DNA of 64,000 nucleotides from Brevipalpus yothersi (GCA_003956705.1 QZCP01000103.1:3233-67232); one strand, 5' to 3'; positions 46,917 to 60,045 are shown, counted from the stretch's first letter. Notes: generated by a model not told the origin, from the sequence alone. Numbers and translations: made by a program.

Positions 46917-47590
46917 TATCGATGAAAGGGAGGGAAAAATTAAGAGAACCGGAAATCACAATTTATCCCAATAAATTGGAATCACTTTTCAATCAGTGAG
47001 CAATAAGGGCGGGAAAAAGTTATTGCCACCTCAAGAAAATGGTACAAAAAACGTGAAGATTTACACACACACACACAAACGAGGTGATGAGAGAAAATAA
47101 TGTGATGATTGATCCCAAGTGAGATGAACAAAACTGTTGGATGAAAACACACTGCGATACACAGGCACACACACATATACACCGAACAGACGAAAAATAT
47201 GTGATCTACAATTGTCTAAACTGACTAAACTCCTACTGCTACCCGATCTCAACACTAGAAAGAGAGAGAGAGAGAGAAAGACAATTCTTAGTGAAGATTC
47301 TTCTCTCTCTTTACTCACTCTACTCAGGGCTCTTCTCTCTTTCTCTCTCCCTCTCTCTCTCTCTCACTTTCTTAAAAGCTCGCTAAGTTCCTTTGATCTT
47401 GCCGACATGCCTCTGAATAACTTGCGGCTTCCTTTGATGTGGTTTCCACCCCCAGCATCCTCTTACTCTTCCTTCACTTTAACTTCAATTCTACCCCCGC
47501 CTTTTCTCTCTCTCTCTCTTGTTTTTTATCGCATCTTCTCCAAGGAGCCCAAAGACAGATGGAGATGAAAAGAGCATCTCATCGATTTTG

Positions 47591-47615
47591 TCTCTCTCTC
47601 TCTCTCTCTCTCTCT
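47591..47615. repeat. (CT)n microsatellite
   Basis: Short perfect CT array of about 25 bp. Confidence 0.9.
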
Positions 47616-48506
47616 TTGTCGGCAAATCTTCACGCTTTTCTCTCTCTTCCCTCATGTCGCATCATCCTTGTATGAGAGAGTGGAAAGTAGCGCGAATGAT
47701 GCCGCATTGATGATCCACACACATAAAGTGATCATCTTTTTTTCTCTCTGGCTAGCCTGAAGCGGTAGAATAAATTTTCGCCGCCAATTTTCATTCAAAA
47801 TTTGTATGATGATCAATTGGGATCGCATTTTAAATGAGACAAGAACGAGGAGAAGAGGAAGGTGAAGAGGAAAAAAGATAAATTGAGAATGAAAAGAGTG
47901 GAAGAGAGGTGGGCCAAGGATTTGCCCTACGATTGATGCCCAATGATCACTCCTCACACACAATCAAAGTTTTTCTGTTAATCTTGCACTTTTCATCAAA
48001 CCTCCATTTCAGCCCAAAGATAATCATCATAATGCCGGTACTTTGAAATGTAAACTCATGGAGCTACTGATTTACTCCGGATTATGATGATGATCAGGCT
48101 TTCTGTGAAAATTTGCTCTGTCAAAACCTTGAAATGAGTGTGGATCAATGGAAAATTTTCACCTAACTCTATGAATTTCAAAGAATTGTAAAATTAAAGC
48201 AGAAGCTTTCAGTAGCAAGGCTCAAGAAAGGATAAGAGTACAGATTAGAGGAAAAGAAGATTTTTCTTCGAGCCAGACAGCTCATAAGATTTCATTGACT
48301 TCCAATAACTTTCGAAAAGTCATCAGCAGAATGATTAATCCAGTTATGGGAGCCTATGCTGTCTTTTGGAAATATTTGAAACAACATTGTAAGTTTTATC
48401 CATGATTCATCATTTTTCAGAGGAAATTTTCGATAAACTTTGATTTTTGAAAAAAATTTATGCTCTCATCTATTCGAAAAATCACTATTTTGTCATGTTT
48501 CTACCC

Positions 48507-48512
48507 TTTATT
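48507..48512 (-). terminator. poly(A) signal, MFSD4B-like gene
   Basis: Minus-strand AATAAA about 70 bp after the stop at 48581. Confidence 0.6.
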
Positions 48513-48580
48513 TACAATTTCTGTTCTTTGTTTTAGATTTTTTTTCATGATATGTCTACTAATGAAAATTTTCATTACTG

Positions 48581-50279
48581 CTACTGTTGCTGCTGTTCAA
48601 CAGAAACAGCTGAATCAATCGTATTTCGTCGAGAAGTTCGTAGAACTAAGGATCCCAAGCGAGAAGAGTGTGGCTTGATGTTCAGATCATCGATTCTCTT
48701 AGGTCCGAACAAACATCTACACAGGTAAGGAAGACCTAACATGAACACAAAGAATGCTGTACACAGAACACTCAGATAATCCACATATATTGGCGGATAA
48801 TCGTCCATGAAAGCTCCAACAATCGGTACATGAATAGATTCGCCAGCTATTCCCACCAAGAGGATCAAAGACGTTTGAGCTCCGGTGGGTTGAAAGTATT
48901 TTGCTGGCGTTGAAAATGCTACCGAAAAAAGTGGTGAAAAGCCTGCCGAAATCAGGATTGATGAAATCCAGAAGCATATCTCATAGGTTGCTGATAGTGT
49001 TGTGAGAATGATAATTCCAACGAGAAAGATCACCAAACTCCATGCAACCAAAATTTTCTCACTCATAACCAGGGAAAGTGCCACAAAAATTACCTTAACA
49101 ACAATTGATACTGCCCAAAACACTGATGAGACCAATGTTGCCGACTTTTTATCCATATGGAGATCTGACTTAACTCCAAATGCCTGAGAATAGCTGCCTA
49201 AGAGTGGAAAAAGAAACACCGATACATGTATCCTCACCATTTGGGCAATTATTTGATTGTCTTTCTCCGAATAAGTACAGATTGAATATTACTTACATAG
49301 AATCACTTCGATAGCATAGCACATTGAAGCCATCAAAGCTACCCAAATGATAGCTGTGTATGCCCGCCATGCAGGAAATTCCGATCTTTCCTCTTCCGGA
49401 AGATCGATTGCCGGCACTTGGGATTGAATATTGGCCCATGTTCGATCTCGCAGGTAACAGTAAGCATATCCTAAGCCCACGAGGAGAGATATTAGGCAAA
49501 CTCCCATGTAAGGCCATTTTATTTGGACATCTTGTGGCTTGTAAGCGGCTCGATAACGGTCCCAATCACTGTCCATATCTTCGGGAAGTGGCAGCAAAAA
49601 TGGTCTCACCAATATGGGTGTCAAAAATGCTCCAAGTCCAAAGCTCAAGTACAGAACTTGTAAGAATTTGGATGATTTTTCACCCCAAAGATCGAATATA
49701 GTTTTGTGGCTTACTAGTGAAATGAATTAGGCAATTAGTAACCCCGGTCAACTTTTGAAAACTAATCTGCTCACAAAACTCTCAAGACTACTTACCCATA
49801 TCGAAGAATGCATGAGCCAATCCTACAATAAGTATAAATGCTGCCATGTAGGTGAAATCAGTGGTCAGGCCGGAAATACCTAGGAACAAGCCAGAAACTG
49901 AAGTCGATATTGCCAGGACTAGATATGGATGCATGTGGCCATCAGTCAAGCCCACTGGACATTGGAGAGAAGATTTTTTTGTTCGCGGATTAATCAATTA
50001 ACAAATGAGTCTAGTTGAATGAATTCTTCGAGTTGAATCAATATGGAAATGGATAAAAAAATGGTTCTTACCGAGTATTCCACCAGAAAAATAGCCCACT
50101 GAGTGGGCTATCAATAGGCGCGAAGTTGTGGCAAAATTTTCTTGAACTTGAATTTCCAAATCTAACAGAGTGACACCGATTATTATCTGTCGAATGGCAA
50201 ACAGAGCGAAGCCCACATAGTTGAGACAGGTGATCACTAATTTTCTGTGATTGTTTTGAAATAGATGACCAAAGCTCAT
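48581..50279 (-). CDS. MFSD4B / NaGLT1-like major facilitator transporter
   Basis: Twelve-helix MFS transporter related to the sodium-dependent glucose transporter 1 / MFSD4 group. Exons on the minus strand are 50279-50072, 49954-49796, 49713-49297 and 49197-48581, giving 466 aa. Helix 1-2 region: CLNYVGFALFAIRQIIIGVT with TLLDLEIQV, then SVGYFSGGIL. The family segment KTIFDLWGEKSSKFLQVLYL leads into SFGLGAFLTPILVRPFLLPL. The C-terminal half has the QAFGVKSDLHMD and SSVFWAVSIVVKV pattern of MFSD4 proteins. The cytoplasmic tail ends in a Gln run. The substrate (probably a sugar) is inferred from the family. It lies tail-to-head upstream of the TULIP gene, same strand, with no sign of co-transcription. 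Confidence 0.9.
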
Positions 50280-50948
50280 GATTTGTACGAGATTTAGTTA
50301 ATGTTTGACACCAAATGGCACCTTGATTAGGAATAAATGTCACCACACGACAAGCAATCAAAACACTCATCAAGGCTCGTGTGCTGGGCTAAATAGAAAA
50401 CCCTAGCAAAATTAAAGCGATGTTAATCTTACCAGTTTCACAGGCAAAAAGATAATCAAAATTAACCTTACCGTTATTCATCGTTTATATTGCAAATAAA
50501 ATGCTAGTTCAGCTTCAATCTTCCCCCTTCTTGATGCTTTAAGCGTCACTGGAACAACCGAATCGATCGATTGTTATCATGTGTCTTATTGTATGACTTT
50601 TGAACACACCAAACGAACGTGCCGATAAATGAATATTGAAAGTGATTGATTTTTTGTTCTCTTCTTTCTCTCTCTCTACTCTTCTTCCCTCCTCATCCCT
50701 ATTCTACCCCACTCGATGAATCAGCTCCAGGCTCAAGATAATCTATTTCCTGATCCGGATTGTTACTCATCACAATCAAAGCAAAAAAAGTGGTCTCTTT
50801 TGATATACATTATTTTGATTTGAAGCGAAGAAGAATTTTTCTGTTAAAAATGTAAAAATAGATCAAATTTTTCAATGAAAAATGAATGAATTTCGAAATG
50901 TTTCGAATAATTTTCATATCTCATTTGTTAGGTTATTTTTAATATAAT
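50280..50948. other. spacer, nothing recognised
   Basis: About 670 bp holding the presumed MFSD4B promoter. No gene or distinctive repeat was seen. Confidence 0.5.
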
Positions 50949-50954
50949 TTTATT
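50949..50954 (-). terminator. poly(A) signal, TULIP gene
   Basis: Minus-strand AATAAA about 80 bp after the stop at 51036. Confidence 0.6.
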
Positions 50955-51035
50955 GATCACCGAACGAAGATGTCATATCAGTGAAGATAAGAAAGAAAGG
51001 AAAGGAGAGAGGAGAAAAAAATTTGAAAAATAAAA

Positions 51036-53620
51036 CTAAATTATAGTGAAAAATGGAACAGTTAAATTTCGTAACATGACATTCATCATGGAAACAATCT
51101 CTGCCTCCAAACGGCGTAATGATGGTTCCAATTGTTTTTGTGTTTTATAATCATTAAGAAATTGTGATAACCATAGAGCAACACCTTGAGTTAAATTACC
51201 AAGACCACGAATAATTATTCGAACTTTACCTAATCTCCATATTCTCAGACGATCAACACGTTGCTGAACTTTTTCACCTTCATCCTCCGGTCTGGGAGTT
51301 GTTTGGGTAAATTGTACCTGTAATTTGGTTTCCGCTAGATCAGCTTCCATATCACCGTCCCACAATAATTTCCAATCATGAACCACTCGATATTTATACT
51401 TTAATCGTAAATTTTCAAAACTAACCGTTAATCCAAGTGATACCGATTCATTGCTACAATGAACCCAAGCAGATTTTTTTCGATTCAATGTGTATGCTCG
51501 TGTTGCACCACCTTCGTAAAGGAATACTTTGAGATTATATTCGGGCAAATAAATTGTAGCATTTGGCAATGCAAATGGTTCCATAACTCGAACAATTCGA
51601 GATGCAAATCGAAATAGACTGTCCACATATTCGTCCAACTCTTTGCCCGGCTTACAGGGTACTTGACGTCGCTGACGATTACCTTGAATAAACATTTCGT
51701 TATATTCACTTAAACTGTTCACCCAATTGATGTCCACCGGTTCTTCATGGAAAATGGTGGCAAAAATTTTCAATAAACGCGAATCCAACTGGGAACGCAA
51801 ACGTTCCAGTAGTAATGGCTTAAAATTTTGTATACACTTGGAATCACATCTATTTGGCCTATAAAGATTAAAATTTTCATTATTACTATTATCGTTGTTG
51901 ATGTTGATGTTGTTGTTGTTACTGTTCATATATTCTTGAGTTATATTAGATTGCTCAAAATAACTTTTCAAAAAAGGCTGATTCACTGTCAACGTATCGC
52001 TATTCAAATCGTAACGGGCAACACGAGCGAACCATGATGAGTGTAGATCGGATATTTTAATACGAAATTTTCCCGAATCACTTATAGTTTGATTTTGTTT
52101 TTTAATAGTTCCCTTTGAATGTCCACCACATTGGGATGGCTCAATTTTGTATGAACCAGTAATGGTGAGTGACTTGAATCGTACCAAAACACTCACGCTT
52201 CGGGCAACACTATTTGTGGCAATATCTTTAATGTTTAACGTTGAAAGACCACGTATTTGAACCCTATCCACGGTTACATTCATGTAGGACCATCGCTGGC
52301 CATCATCACTATCACCAACACTATCACTCACCGGATACTGGTGATAGTGACCATCATCATCATTATTCAAATTTTCACTCAATTGTGATGGAATTTCATG
52401 ATTTTCTTTCTCTTTTTCATACTCTTTTGGAGAAAAATTCATTTCATTTTCATTCAAAAGTAACCAAAACGGTGGCAAATTTAACGGATCATTTGGTGGT
52501 AAATCGTCACTACCCGACCGGATTATTCGGATTATTGATCGCATTTGTTTGGCGATTAGTGAGGTGAGCCTCGAACCGAATGGATCATCATCGTCATCAT
52601 TGTCCGTTAAATTGAACATTATACTGGACACTGGTGAGCCTGTTTCGGTGGTATGAATGGAATTTTTGAATGACAGTAGAGATGATGATGGGGATGATGA
52701 TGGAGAAGAGGATGCTGAATGGATGCGATTGATGTGGATAAAGAGGCATAAGAATGAATAAAGTGAAGTGTATGAAAAAAAAGACAACAAAATAAGAAGC
52801 AAAGTTAGCAAACCGTATAATCTGGCAAATCAAATAAGCAAATATAATAGAGAATAAAAGAATCTGTTGTTCAAATGGAAAAATATTCTGTGATTGTTCG
52901 ATTGAATGCTCGATGTAATCATGATATTTGTGACTTTTAACCTACTGGCACGTCTTTCTTTCAAGTTGAAGGTGATAAATATAGCTAATAAAAACAATCT
53001 AAATGACCCATCATACGGATGAGAGGGCACTAAGACCATCATCATTCTGATCATTACAATCATCTTTAGCCAATTTATCAGTAGGCTTGATTTTAGGGCT
53101 TAGCTTGAAATTTTTGATTGTAAGAGAGAAGGTTAAGCTTTTTGTTTCCAAAAGTTTCGAAAAACTTTTACTTTTAACACTTGCGCTGTTACTCAAACAC
53201 CGCTAGAAAAGCATTCTAATTGAATCTCGATTAAATATCATAACGGAACTTTGAAGTTTTTTAGAACAAATTAAGCTTGGTAATGATCTCCTAGGAAGCT
53301 AAACTTCATTAATTGATTTCTGGAATTTTTTGATGCAGAAACTTGATCAAGGAATTCAAGGGAGGAATTTTCGAATTTTTTGAAAAAGATCTGCCTAAAA
53401 AATCTGGCAAAGTGATGCGCATCAACTACATACCTTCCACCGGTAATTTGAATGAGATGAAATCTTTGGATGAGGATGGAGATTGAGAAACGATGGGGAA
53501 TGAGAGTATCCAAAAAATGGACATGACTATGATGAAAAAGATGGGCAATAGAAGGGGTATCCATGGTATTTGATGGTAAGGCGAATCACTTGCAGCTCGA
53601 TGGCACTGTTTACCGTGCAT
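51036..53620 (-). CDS. signal-anchored two-domain TULIP protein, group-7 mite allergen-like
   Basis: Exons on the minus strand are 53620-53434 and 52714-51036; the 719-bp intron closes in phase (G + CA), giving 621 aa. Exon 1 encodes a short basic head and one long hydrophobic helix (IPLLLPIFFIIVMSIFWIL), an uncleaved signal anchor or signal peptide. The large exon lacks an ATG upstream of its homology, which supports this first exon. A Ser-rich and acidic linker precedes repeat 1 (DRVQIRGLSTLNIKDI, VLVRFKSLTITGSYKIE, then KIKISDLHSSWF-like strands) and repeat 2 (LKVFLYEGGATRAYTL, VSLGLTVSFENLRLKYKYRV, ETKLQVQFTQT). The strand pattern resembles Der p 7-type TULIP lipid-binding domains. RQRR at 409-412 between repeats is a furin-type site. 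NX(S/T) sites are frequent. Ligand unknown. Confidence 0.8.
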
Positions 53621-55803
53621 TATGAGCCCGGAAAATTGAGGTGTGAACACAAATATTTATGAAAAAGAGAGGATTAAAAGTTGATAATTTACGCTCTATC
53701 GAGCCACATGTCGAAAGACAAACATTTGCAAATCGATGTGAACTGGTACAAAAAACGGATGAGACTGAGGCTACGGATGATGATATAGATGCTCGAAGTC
53801 ACGAAAGGAAAAAGACGAACCCGATTTGGAACGTATAATGAACGAAAAATGGAGAGCAAAAGATGGTCAGGAGGAGTGAGAAAGGAAGAGAGAAGAAGAT
53901 GAATGGTTCGAAAGTTGGAGAACGATTAGAATATGTGTTTCATTATGGCCTAGAAGAGTATGAAAAAAGAAAATTGTTTCATCCAGTTACATTATTGAAC
54001 TTGCACTTTTAACGGGAAAAATATCATTTCCCCTTCGCACTGTTTAGACAAGCGATCCAAAAAGATCACAAGTGAGAGGCTGAGTGAGAGAGAGAGTGAG
54101 AATATCTGAAATTAGCAAAAATGATCGCCAAAATCAGGATGAAATAGCATAATAAAGGTGAAACTATCTTGGAGAGAGATAGAAAGAGCGAAAGTTATTT
54201 GAGAGAGAAAGTAAAAGACTGGAACGAAAGATGCTTTCTCTCTCTCCATCAATCTCGTTCTGTTCATCTTATGGATAGCCATTCGGATGCGAGTAGGCTG
54301 AAAGTGGGACAAACGAAAGCTTCGGAATAGTAATCACGATAAGGGAGGGGGAGGAGGATGCTGGACGGAAGAAAAGGAGGAGAGAGAGAGAAAGAGAGAG
54401 AGAGAAGATGAAGATGAAGATGATGTATCTGATTATGGTGCGGGGTCACCTAATTTTGCAATCAAGCCTAAGGCTATATTTACAATCGACAAAATATTCA
54501 TCCAATATTATATTCATTGTGCTCTCTCTCTCTCTCTCTCTCTCTTCTCATCGTACACTGACCCAATGTCTCTCTCATCAAATCGTTCATCTCGTCAGGT
54601 TTTTCAGTTTGCTCAGGTCCTTCCAGTTCGCTGAGTCCGCTCATGATCAAGGCAACGAACTTCGAACGAGTTACTTGCGCACTGATTAATTGTGGATGGT
54701 CACACATTCAATTTTAGCTTGAATCCATCATGTTCCTTCCGTGACTGGAGAGAATGGTAATAAGAATAAAGTTTCGTTGAAAAGGAAAGCTACACCTTGG
54801 GCATGCCGAAAAGAGAATCAAAATCGCTTTCCATTTCAATTTTCTCTCATCTTGAAAATATCTCAACCGTTTAAATCAGATCGAAAGAGGTGGATCTTCA
54901 AAACTTGATTGGAAGAGTGTATTTTCATCGATATCATATATTTGTTTACTTATGAATCATTTTCACTTGAATTGCTCGGTTTGCCATTACATGCTAAGCA
55001 TGTTACTTATTTTTGCATCGAAATCACATTTTTCATCGGGAAATGATAGTCTAGGCTAATAAATATCAAGCAATCAAAGTTTACCCTTTGTTAGATGGTC
55101 ATTTACATTTCAACGGATACTTCAGAGACTAGTCGGCATCGGTGCCTTTCTCTGGGCCAGAATCTTTCTCAATCATCAATAAGAAAAATTATTCCAAATC
55201 TTTGCTCAGTCCTTGAATGGCAAAAATTTGCTAGATTTTTTGTGAAGAGTTTAAAGTGGAGAGTATGTGAATTCATAAGGGAGTTACCAAGTTACAAAAG
55301 TTGAACCAAAATAACTTTGTCAAACATGTCTAATTTTCAGATGCTGGGATGGATATGGGCAGCTGAATTTGAATAGATGGAAAATCCGAAAAGATCAGAT
55401 AAGATGAATGATAAGATTAGATAATGAACACTTCAAAGATAAGAGAAAAAATAGCAGTACATCAAATCGAGTGACCACAAGAACGAAACTGGCCTCCAAA
55501 AGCCACTCACAATATAGAACATGAAAGAATCTCATCATATGAAACAAAATTTGGTCAGCAAAACCATTTGTTTGGTTTTCATGATATTCCGGAATTTCTT
55601 GAAATTTGACATCTAATTTCGAAAGTTCTAAGCAAGAACTTTTCATAACTTGTCATAACTTTTCGAAACTTTCAACACAAAACGTGCATCAACAGAGTTT
55701 GCGTACTCGAGCTTGAAGCTTGTTTGTTTTGATTTTGGAGATGAAAAGTGTTCATCATTTGATTTGATTTGGATCTGGTTTAATTGAATGTGCATTGATT
55801 GTC
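53621..55803. other. intergenic, GA-rich in part
   Basis: About 2.2 kb with GA-rich patches at 54140-54420 and one CT array. It should contain the divergent promoters of the TULIP gene and PARN. No gene is supported. Confidence 0.6.
54522..54545. repeat. (CT)n microsatellite
   Basis: Short perfect CT array of about 24 bp. Confidence 0.9.
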
Positions 55804-57498
55804 ATGGATGTTGTGCGGAGTAATTTTGCTTCTCTATTGCCTCAAATCAAGGATGACATCGATGCCAGTGAATTTGTTTCTTTTGACACCGAGTTCTCTG
55901 GTCTCGGCCAGAATCGGCATCACAATTTGTTTGACACTTTGGAGGAACGTTACAAGAAGATGAAAGATACTTGTCTAAATTATGCTGTTCTGCAAGTTGG
56001 ATTATGTTTTTTCTACAAGAATGACGATAAAGATTCTGATAATAAATACAAATGCAAGAGCTATAATTTTTACACTTTTCCTTACAAAGTTAATGGTGTG
56101 CCCAGAGGAGTTGTGTCGGACAAAGTTTTCAGCTTTCAGCCATCTGCTTTCCACTTTCTTGCTGGACACAGTTTTGATTTCAACAAGTGGATTAAAGAGG
56201 GAATATCTTACATGACTTTGGAAGAAGAATCATCTTTGATTGAAGCTTTGAATGAGAACAAAGAATCTGCAAGTCAATCGAATAACAGCAACACTACACC
56301 GAATATTCCTGATGAACACAAAGAATTCATCAAGCAAGTTCGAGAAGATTTAACAGAATTCCTAGCTGATCATGGCTTGGATAAACTAGATTTGGAACCT
56401 TGCTCTTCCTATCGTCGTAAACTCATATATGAGACCATCAAGAGCATGCGACTTGATAGTATCAAAACTTCTACTTGTCTGGTTTCGGAACACTCATCCG
56501 AAAGATATATCTCAATAACAAAAATATCTCTCGAAGAGAAATCGAAAGAGGAACAAAATTTATTAGATGAAGCAGTTGGATTCTCAAAGATTGTTCAACA
56601 TCTCATTAGAAGCAAGAAACCTATCATTGGACACAATGCACTGATCGACGTAATACATATTCTCAGGCATTTTGTATCCCCTTTACCAGAGGAGCTATCT
56701 GACTTCAAACTCATGTTATCTGAGCTTATTCCAGCTGTTTTCGACACCAAATTGATAGCAATGGATGCTAGGTTCAGAGAAATAATAAATTGTAAGAATT
56801 CATTTGAATTTGGTGGGGTGTTTGTAATCTAACATTTTCTTGCTTTTTTTCCAGGTACTGCCTTGAATGATCTCTATCAAACTGTTCAAAAAGAGCCTTT
56901 CAAAAATGTTCAAGTGGATATTGTGAACAAATCTAACGACGAGGAAAAGGCTGAAGCATCTTATCATCAGGCAGCTTATGACGCTTACATAACAGGAATA
57001 TGTTTTCTTAACATGTACCACAAGTTATGTCAAAAATCTGACTCAGTTAACTTTAACTCTCCTACCTTGCTCCAATACCAAGGACGAATCAACATGATGC
57101 ATTCATTTGACTTCCCCTATCTGGACATATCTCGTACTCAGTCTATATCAGATCGTCAAAATGTGTATCATTTAACATTTCCATCTGAGTGGTCATCAAG
57201 TGATATACATCAGCTGTTCTCACCTTTTGGTGCTATTCAGATTGGTTGGATCGATGACACTTCGGCTTTTGTTGGAATCAAAGATGGTAGCCTAGCAAAA
57301 GATGTTGAACAAAACCTCAAAAACTCCTCTGATTCGAACTTTAAAATAACACCCTATTTGAAATATGTTCAATCTCAGAACAATCAGCAAGTTGAGAGAA
57401 AAAGACAGCCCAGTGGATCCAGCCAAGGTGAGAAGCATCCACTCACTCCTCGTGAACAATCGTTACCATCAAGCAAAAGGGTCAAAGTTTCAAGCTAG
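55804..57498 (+). CDS. PARN: PARN, poly(A)-specific ribonuclease
   Basis: DEDD-family 3' exonuclease that shortens poly(A) tails and matures small RNAs. Exons are 55804-56791 and 56855-57498, giving 543 aa. The frame extends upstream only by a non-ATG codon; MDVVRSNFASLL fits the family start. Catalytic residues: FDTEFSG with Asp28 and Glu30, GHNALIDVIH, and AAYDAYITG. An R3H domain lies around HKEFIKQVREDL...LDLEPCSSYRRKLIYETI. A C-terminal RRM carries VYHLTFPSEWSSSDIHQLF and QIGWIDDTSAFVGI. The tail is short and basic (SSKRVKVSS, possible nuclear signal); the long C-terminal tail of vertebrate PARN is missing. Confidence 0.96.
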
Positions 57499-57678
57499 GA
57501 TGTAGCATATATTTATAGTATATAATATAAAAGATGTTTTTGATAGTGTGTCATCACAAATATTTGATGCAAAAGCATTAATGAGAATGAGTAAAAATTT
57601 TTTTAAAGTTCATCCTTCGAATCTTATCATTCTGTCAGAGCTATTTTCGATTCTTCTATCCAAAAGCTCATGAAAATC

Positions 57679-57684
57679 AATAAA
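57679..57684 (+). terminator. poly(A) signal, PARN
   Basis: AATAAA about 180 bp after the PARN stop codon. Confidence 0.6.
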
Positions 57685-58599
57685 CCACTCTATTTCGCTG
57701 CTATTATGATATATTTTTCACTGCCTAATGTCATACTTTCTGATTGCAAAAACATTCCGTCAAAAGAGTCCCAGATTCTATGGCTTAGTGATGGAAAAAT
57801 GTGAAGAAAGAATGTGTAGAAGAAATGATCAGGAGAACAAGTTAATCTCCAGTTTCCATCAGGTCCTCTCCAGCAATGGATGATCCGGAAGTTAATCACT
57901 CAGATAGTGTGGCGAATTTTGTAGATTTTCAACTAAAGATTTGATCAACCCTTTGACTAGATTATGTTGGTATACAAGTGAAATTTTCATATCATTGGAT
58001 GATTTTTCCAGAGAAATGAGTATAATCTATATCAATTCCACTCAAAGCTACTTGTGTTTTATTGTCCGCTCCAATTAAGTGTGCCCTGTGAAAGCAAATT
58101 TTTCAATATCCAATTCTAACAATGATTTGAGTAATCCTGGCAGAATTCGAGGTGAAATCCGAAACGCCGACTTTTTGTAGTCATACTTCTTTTCGACTAT
58201 TCGAGACTCTCGAAAAAAGTTTCGAATTAGCTCATCATTGTCATAATCTTACTGAAAAAATCAATCCATTAATCGACGAAGGGTCCGAAAAAAGGTTATC
58301 ATTCTATCACCTCCATCATTATCATTCTCACTCTCCAAAAAAAAGTTAATTGAACTTGATCATCAAAGTTTGATCAATTTCCTGAACTTCCGGAATTTCG
58401 AACTCACAAGCATGTCAAAGTGAGAATGTAAACATTATGGCAGCACCTGTTTGTTATGATCTCATTTCTTGTTAATGAATAAGTTCCATCATGAAAGAAC
58501 TTTGATCAATCGATTCTGATGCATCAAAATTATCAAATTGTTTTGGAAAGATTATTTGGATTCTCTGCAATTTTGTGTGTCTGTAGGTGTGCCTGATCT
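57685..58599. other. spacer upstream of MON1
   Basis: About 900 bp with no gene. A T-rich stretch ending TGTAG at 58585 just before the MON1 ATG could be the acceptor of a 5' UTR intron. Confidence 0.5.
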
Positions 58600-60045
58600 A
58601 TGTCTCAACTGGAAGATAAAGAATGTGGACGAAACGCTTACCAACCTAGTCAATCGAGCTTTTTGGAATTATTTGTTTTGAGTGAATCAGGTAAACCGAT
58701 ATATTCATACTCCAAAAGAGAAGATATATTCACACTTCTACCACTATGTCAAGCTCTGTTAAATTGTTTCCAAGATACTCTACAGGACACAATTCGTTAT
58801 GTAATCACCAAGTCAGGCTTAAAAATAATCTTCTCCCAAAGACCACCGCTCATATTTGTGGCGGTTACTCATGTGTTTTCCGGAATCGATGGCAACATTC
58901 TGGTGAATCAGATTCATGCTCAAATTGTGTCTGTTATCACCGATAAAACTTTACGCTCTGTATTTGAACAACGTGCCACATTCGATTTGAGACGACTACT
59001 AACTGGTAATGAAAAAATGGTTCACATACTCATCGAACAAGGATTCATCCTAAAACCGACCATCTGTTGGTCAACTCAACCGGAGCCAGTTGATGTGACC
59101 AAACTACCATCTATGGAACTTTTACAAATGGTTAACGATGATCCTCATACCCAAGGTTATCTTTGTTCTTCCGCAAACTATCAACGTAATCATGCCAATA
59201 GAGCAATGATGCCTATCTATCCGATGGTTCGAACAGTACGTGACTCGGTAACCAACGCAATATTGTCCAGCATATCTGCAGGAAAATCAAAAATATTATT
59301 CGGAATACTCATGGTAGTTGAGCCTGACGAGAAAGCTAATAGTGATGAAGATTTGATAAGAACTAAGAGTGAAAAATATCCAAACATTCGATTGATGTCG
59401 ATAGCAAATGTAAATAGTAAATCTGCGAAGCTTAATCCGCTGGATTTACAGTTAATCGAATGTTTGGTTATGGCATTACAAGTGCAACTTTTTAATGTAG
59501 AAAGTTTATGGTTACCCTTATGTTTACCACGCATTGATTGCTCTGCTTTCATGCATGGACACATATCGAATTTAAATCAAACGAGTGCACCATCTTATTT
59601 GTGTTTAGTATTATTAACTTCTGACAAGGAAGACTTTCACAATTGTCAAGTGGTCAAAAATAATCTTAGTGAACGTTTGAATAGGATAAAATTGAATTCA
59701 TCACCTCTAGCTGAACTAAATTTACCTTGTATACAATTTTTTTGGTATATGAACCAAAGATTCCAGTCAGTATTTCGTCACAGCTATCCTTCATTCGATG
59801 TTATCAAATTAAGTCACCTGATACACTATATGGCCTCCAGAATGATTTCATCACGTCTGAAAATGTTTTGGTTTCGTAGTGATTATTATAAAATTGTTCT
59901 TCTCGGATGGCATACCTCAACTTTTCAGCTCTATGTACAATTGGAAGGTAGTACAAGTAAATCAATGAGTCTTAGTGCAGCTCATACTATAATCAAGTGG
60001 ATTAAAGAAGAAGAGCACAAACTTCTTCTTAGAGATTATATCTAG
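58600..60045 (+). CDS. Mon1: MON1, vacuolar fusion / Rab7 GEF subunit
   Basis: Subunit of the Mon1-Ccz1 complex, the Rab7 guanine exchange factor that drives early-to-late endosome conversion. Single coding exon, 481 aa. The first longin domain starts with LELFVLSESGKPIYSYSKRE and contains KIIFSQRPPLIFVAVTHVFS and QRATFDLRRLLTGNEKMV. The middle domain has YPMVRTVRDSVTNAIL and LNPLDLQLIECLV, followed by WLPLCLPRIDCSAFMHGHIS and YLCLVLLTSDKEDFHNC. The C-terminal end HTIIKWIKEEEHKLL matches the family. The acidic disordered N-terminus of vertebrate MON1 is nearly absent. The poly(A) signal is not obvious. Confidence 0.95.
   Translation: MSQLEDKECGRNAYQPSQSSFLELFVLSESGKPIYSYSKREDIFTLLPLCQALLNCFQDTLQDTIRYVITKSGLKIIFSQRPPLIFVAVTHVFSGIDGNILVNQIHAQIVSVITDKTLRSVFEQRATFDLRRLLTGNEKMVHILIEQGFILKPTICWSTQPEPVDVTKLPSMELLQMVNDDPHTQGYLCSSANYQRNHANRAMMPIYPMVRTVRDSVTNAILSSISAGKSKILFGILMVVEPDEKANSDEDLIRTKSEKYPNIRLMSIANVNSKSAKLNPLDLQLIECLVMALQVQLFNVESLWLPLCLPRIDCSAFMHGHISNLNQTSAPSYLCLVLLTSDKEDFHNCQVVKNNLSERLNRIKLNSSPLAELNLPCIQFFWYMNQRFQSVFRHSYPSFDVIKLSHLIHYMASRMISSRLKMFWFRSDYYKIVLLGWHTSTFQLYVQLEGSTSKSMSLSAAHTIIKWIKEEEHKLLLRDYI

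Larger units (their letters stand above)
46917..48580. other. GA/CT-rich intergenic region
   Basis: About 1.7 kb with many GAGA/CTCT blocks and a short CA tract near 47065. Open frames here translate repeats. It should include the Notum promoter. No gene is supported. Confidence 0.6.

Noticed and set aside
53011..53196. Minus-strand ORF inside the TULIP gene intron
   Set aside because: It lies wholly within the inferred 719-bp intron and its flank, short and without family features.
7880..60045. Functional endolysosomal gene cluster (AP-3 beta, dynamin, TBK1, LAMTOR1, MON1)
   Set aside because: Genes are on both strands, have separate promoters, and are mixed with unrelated genes; chance proximity is the simpler reading.
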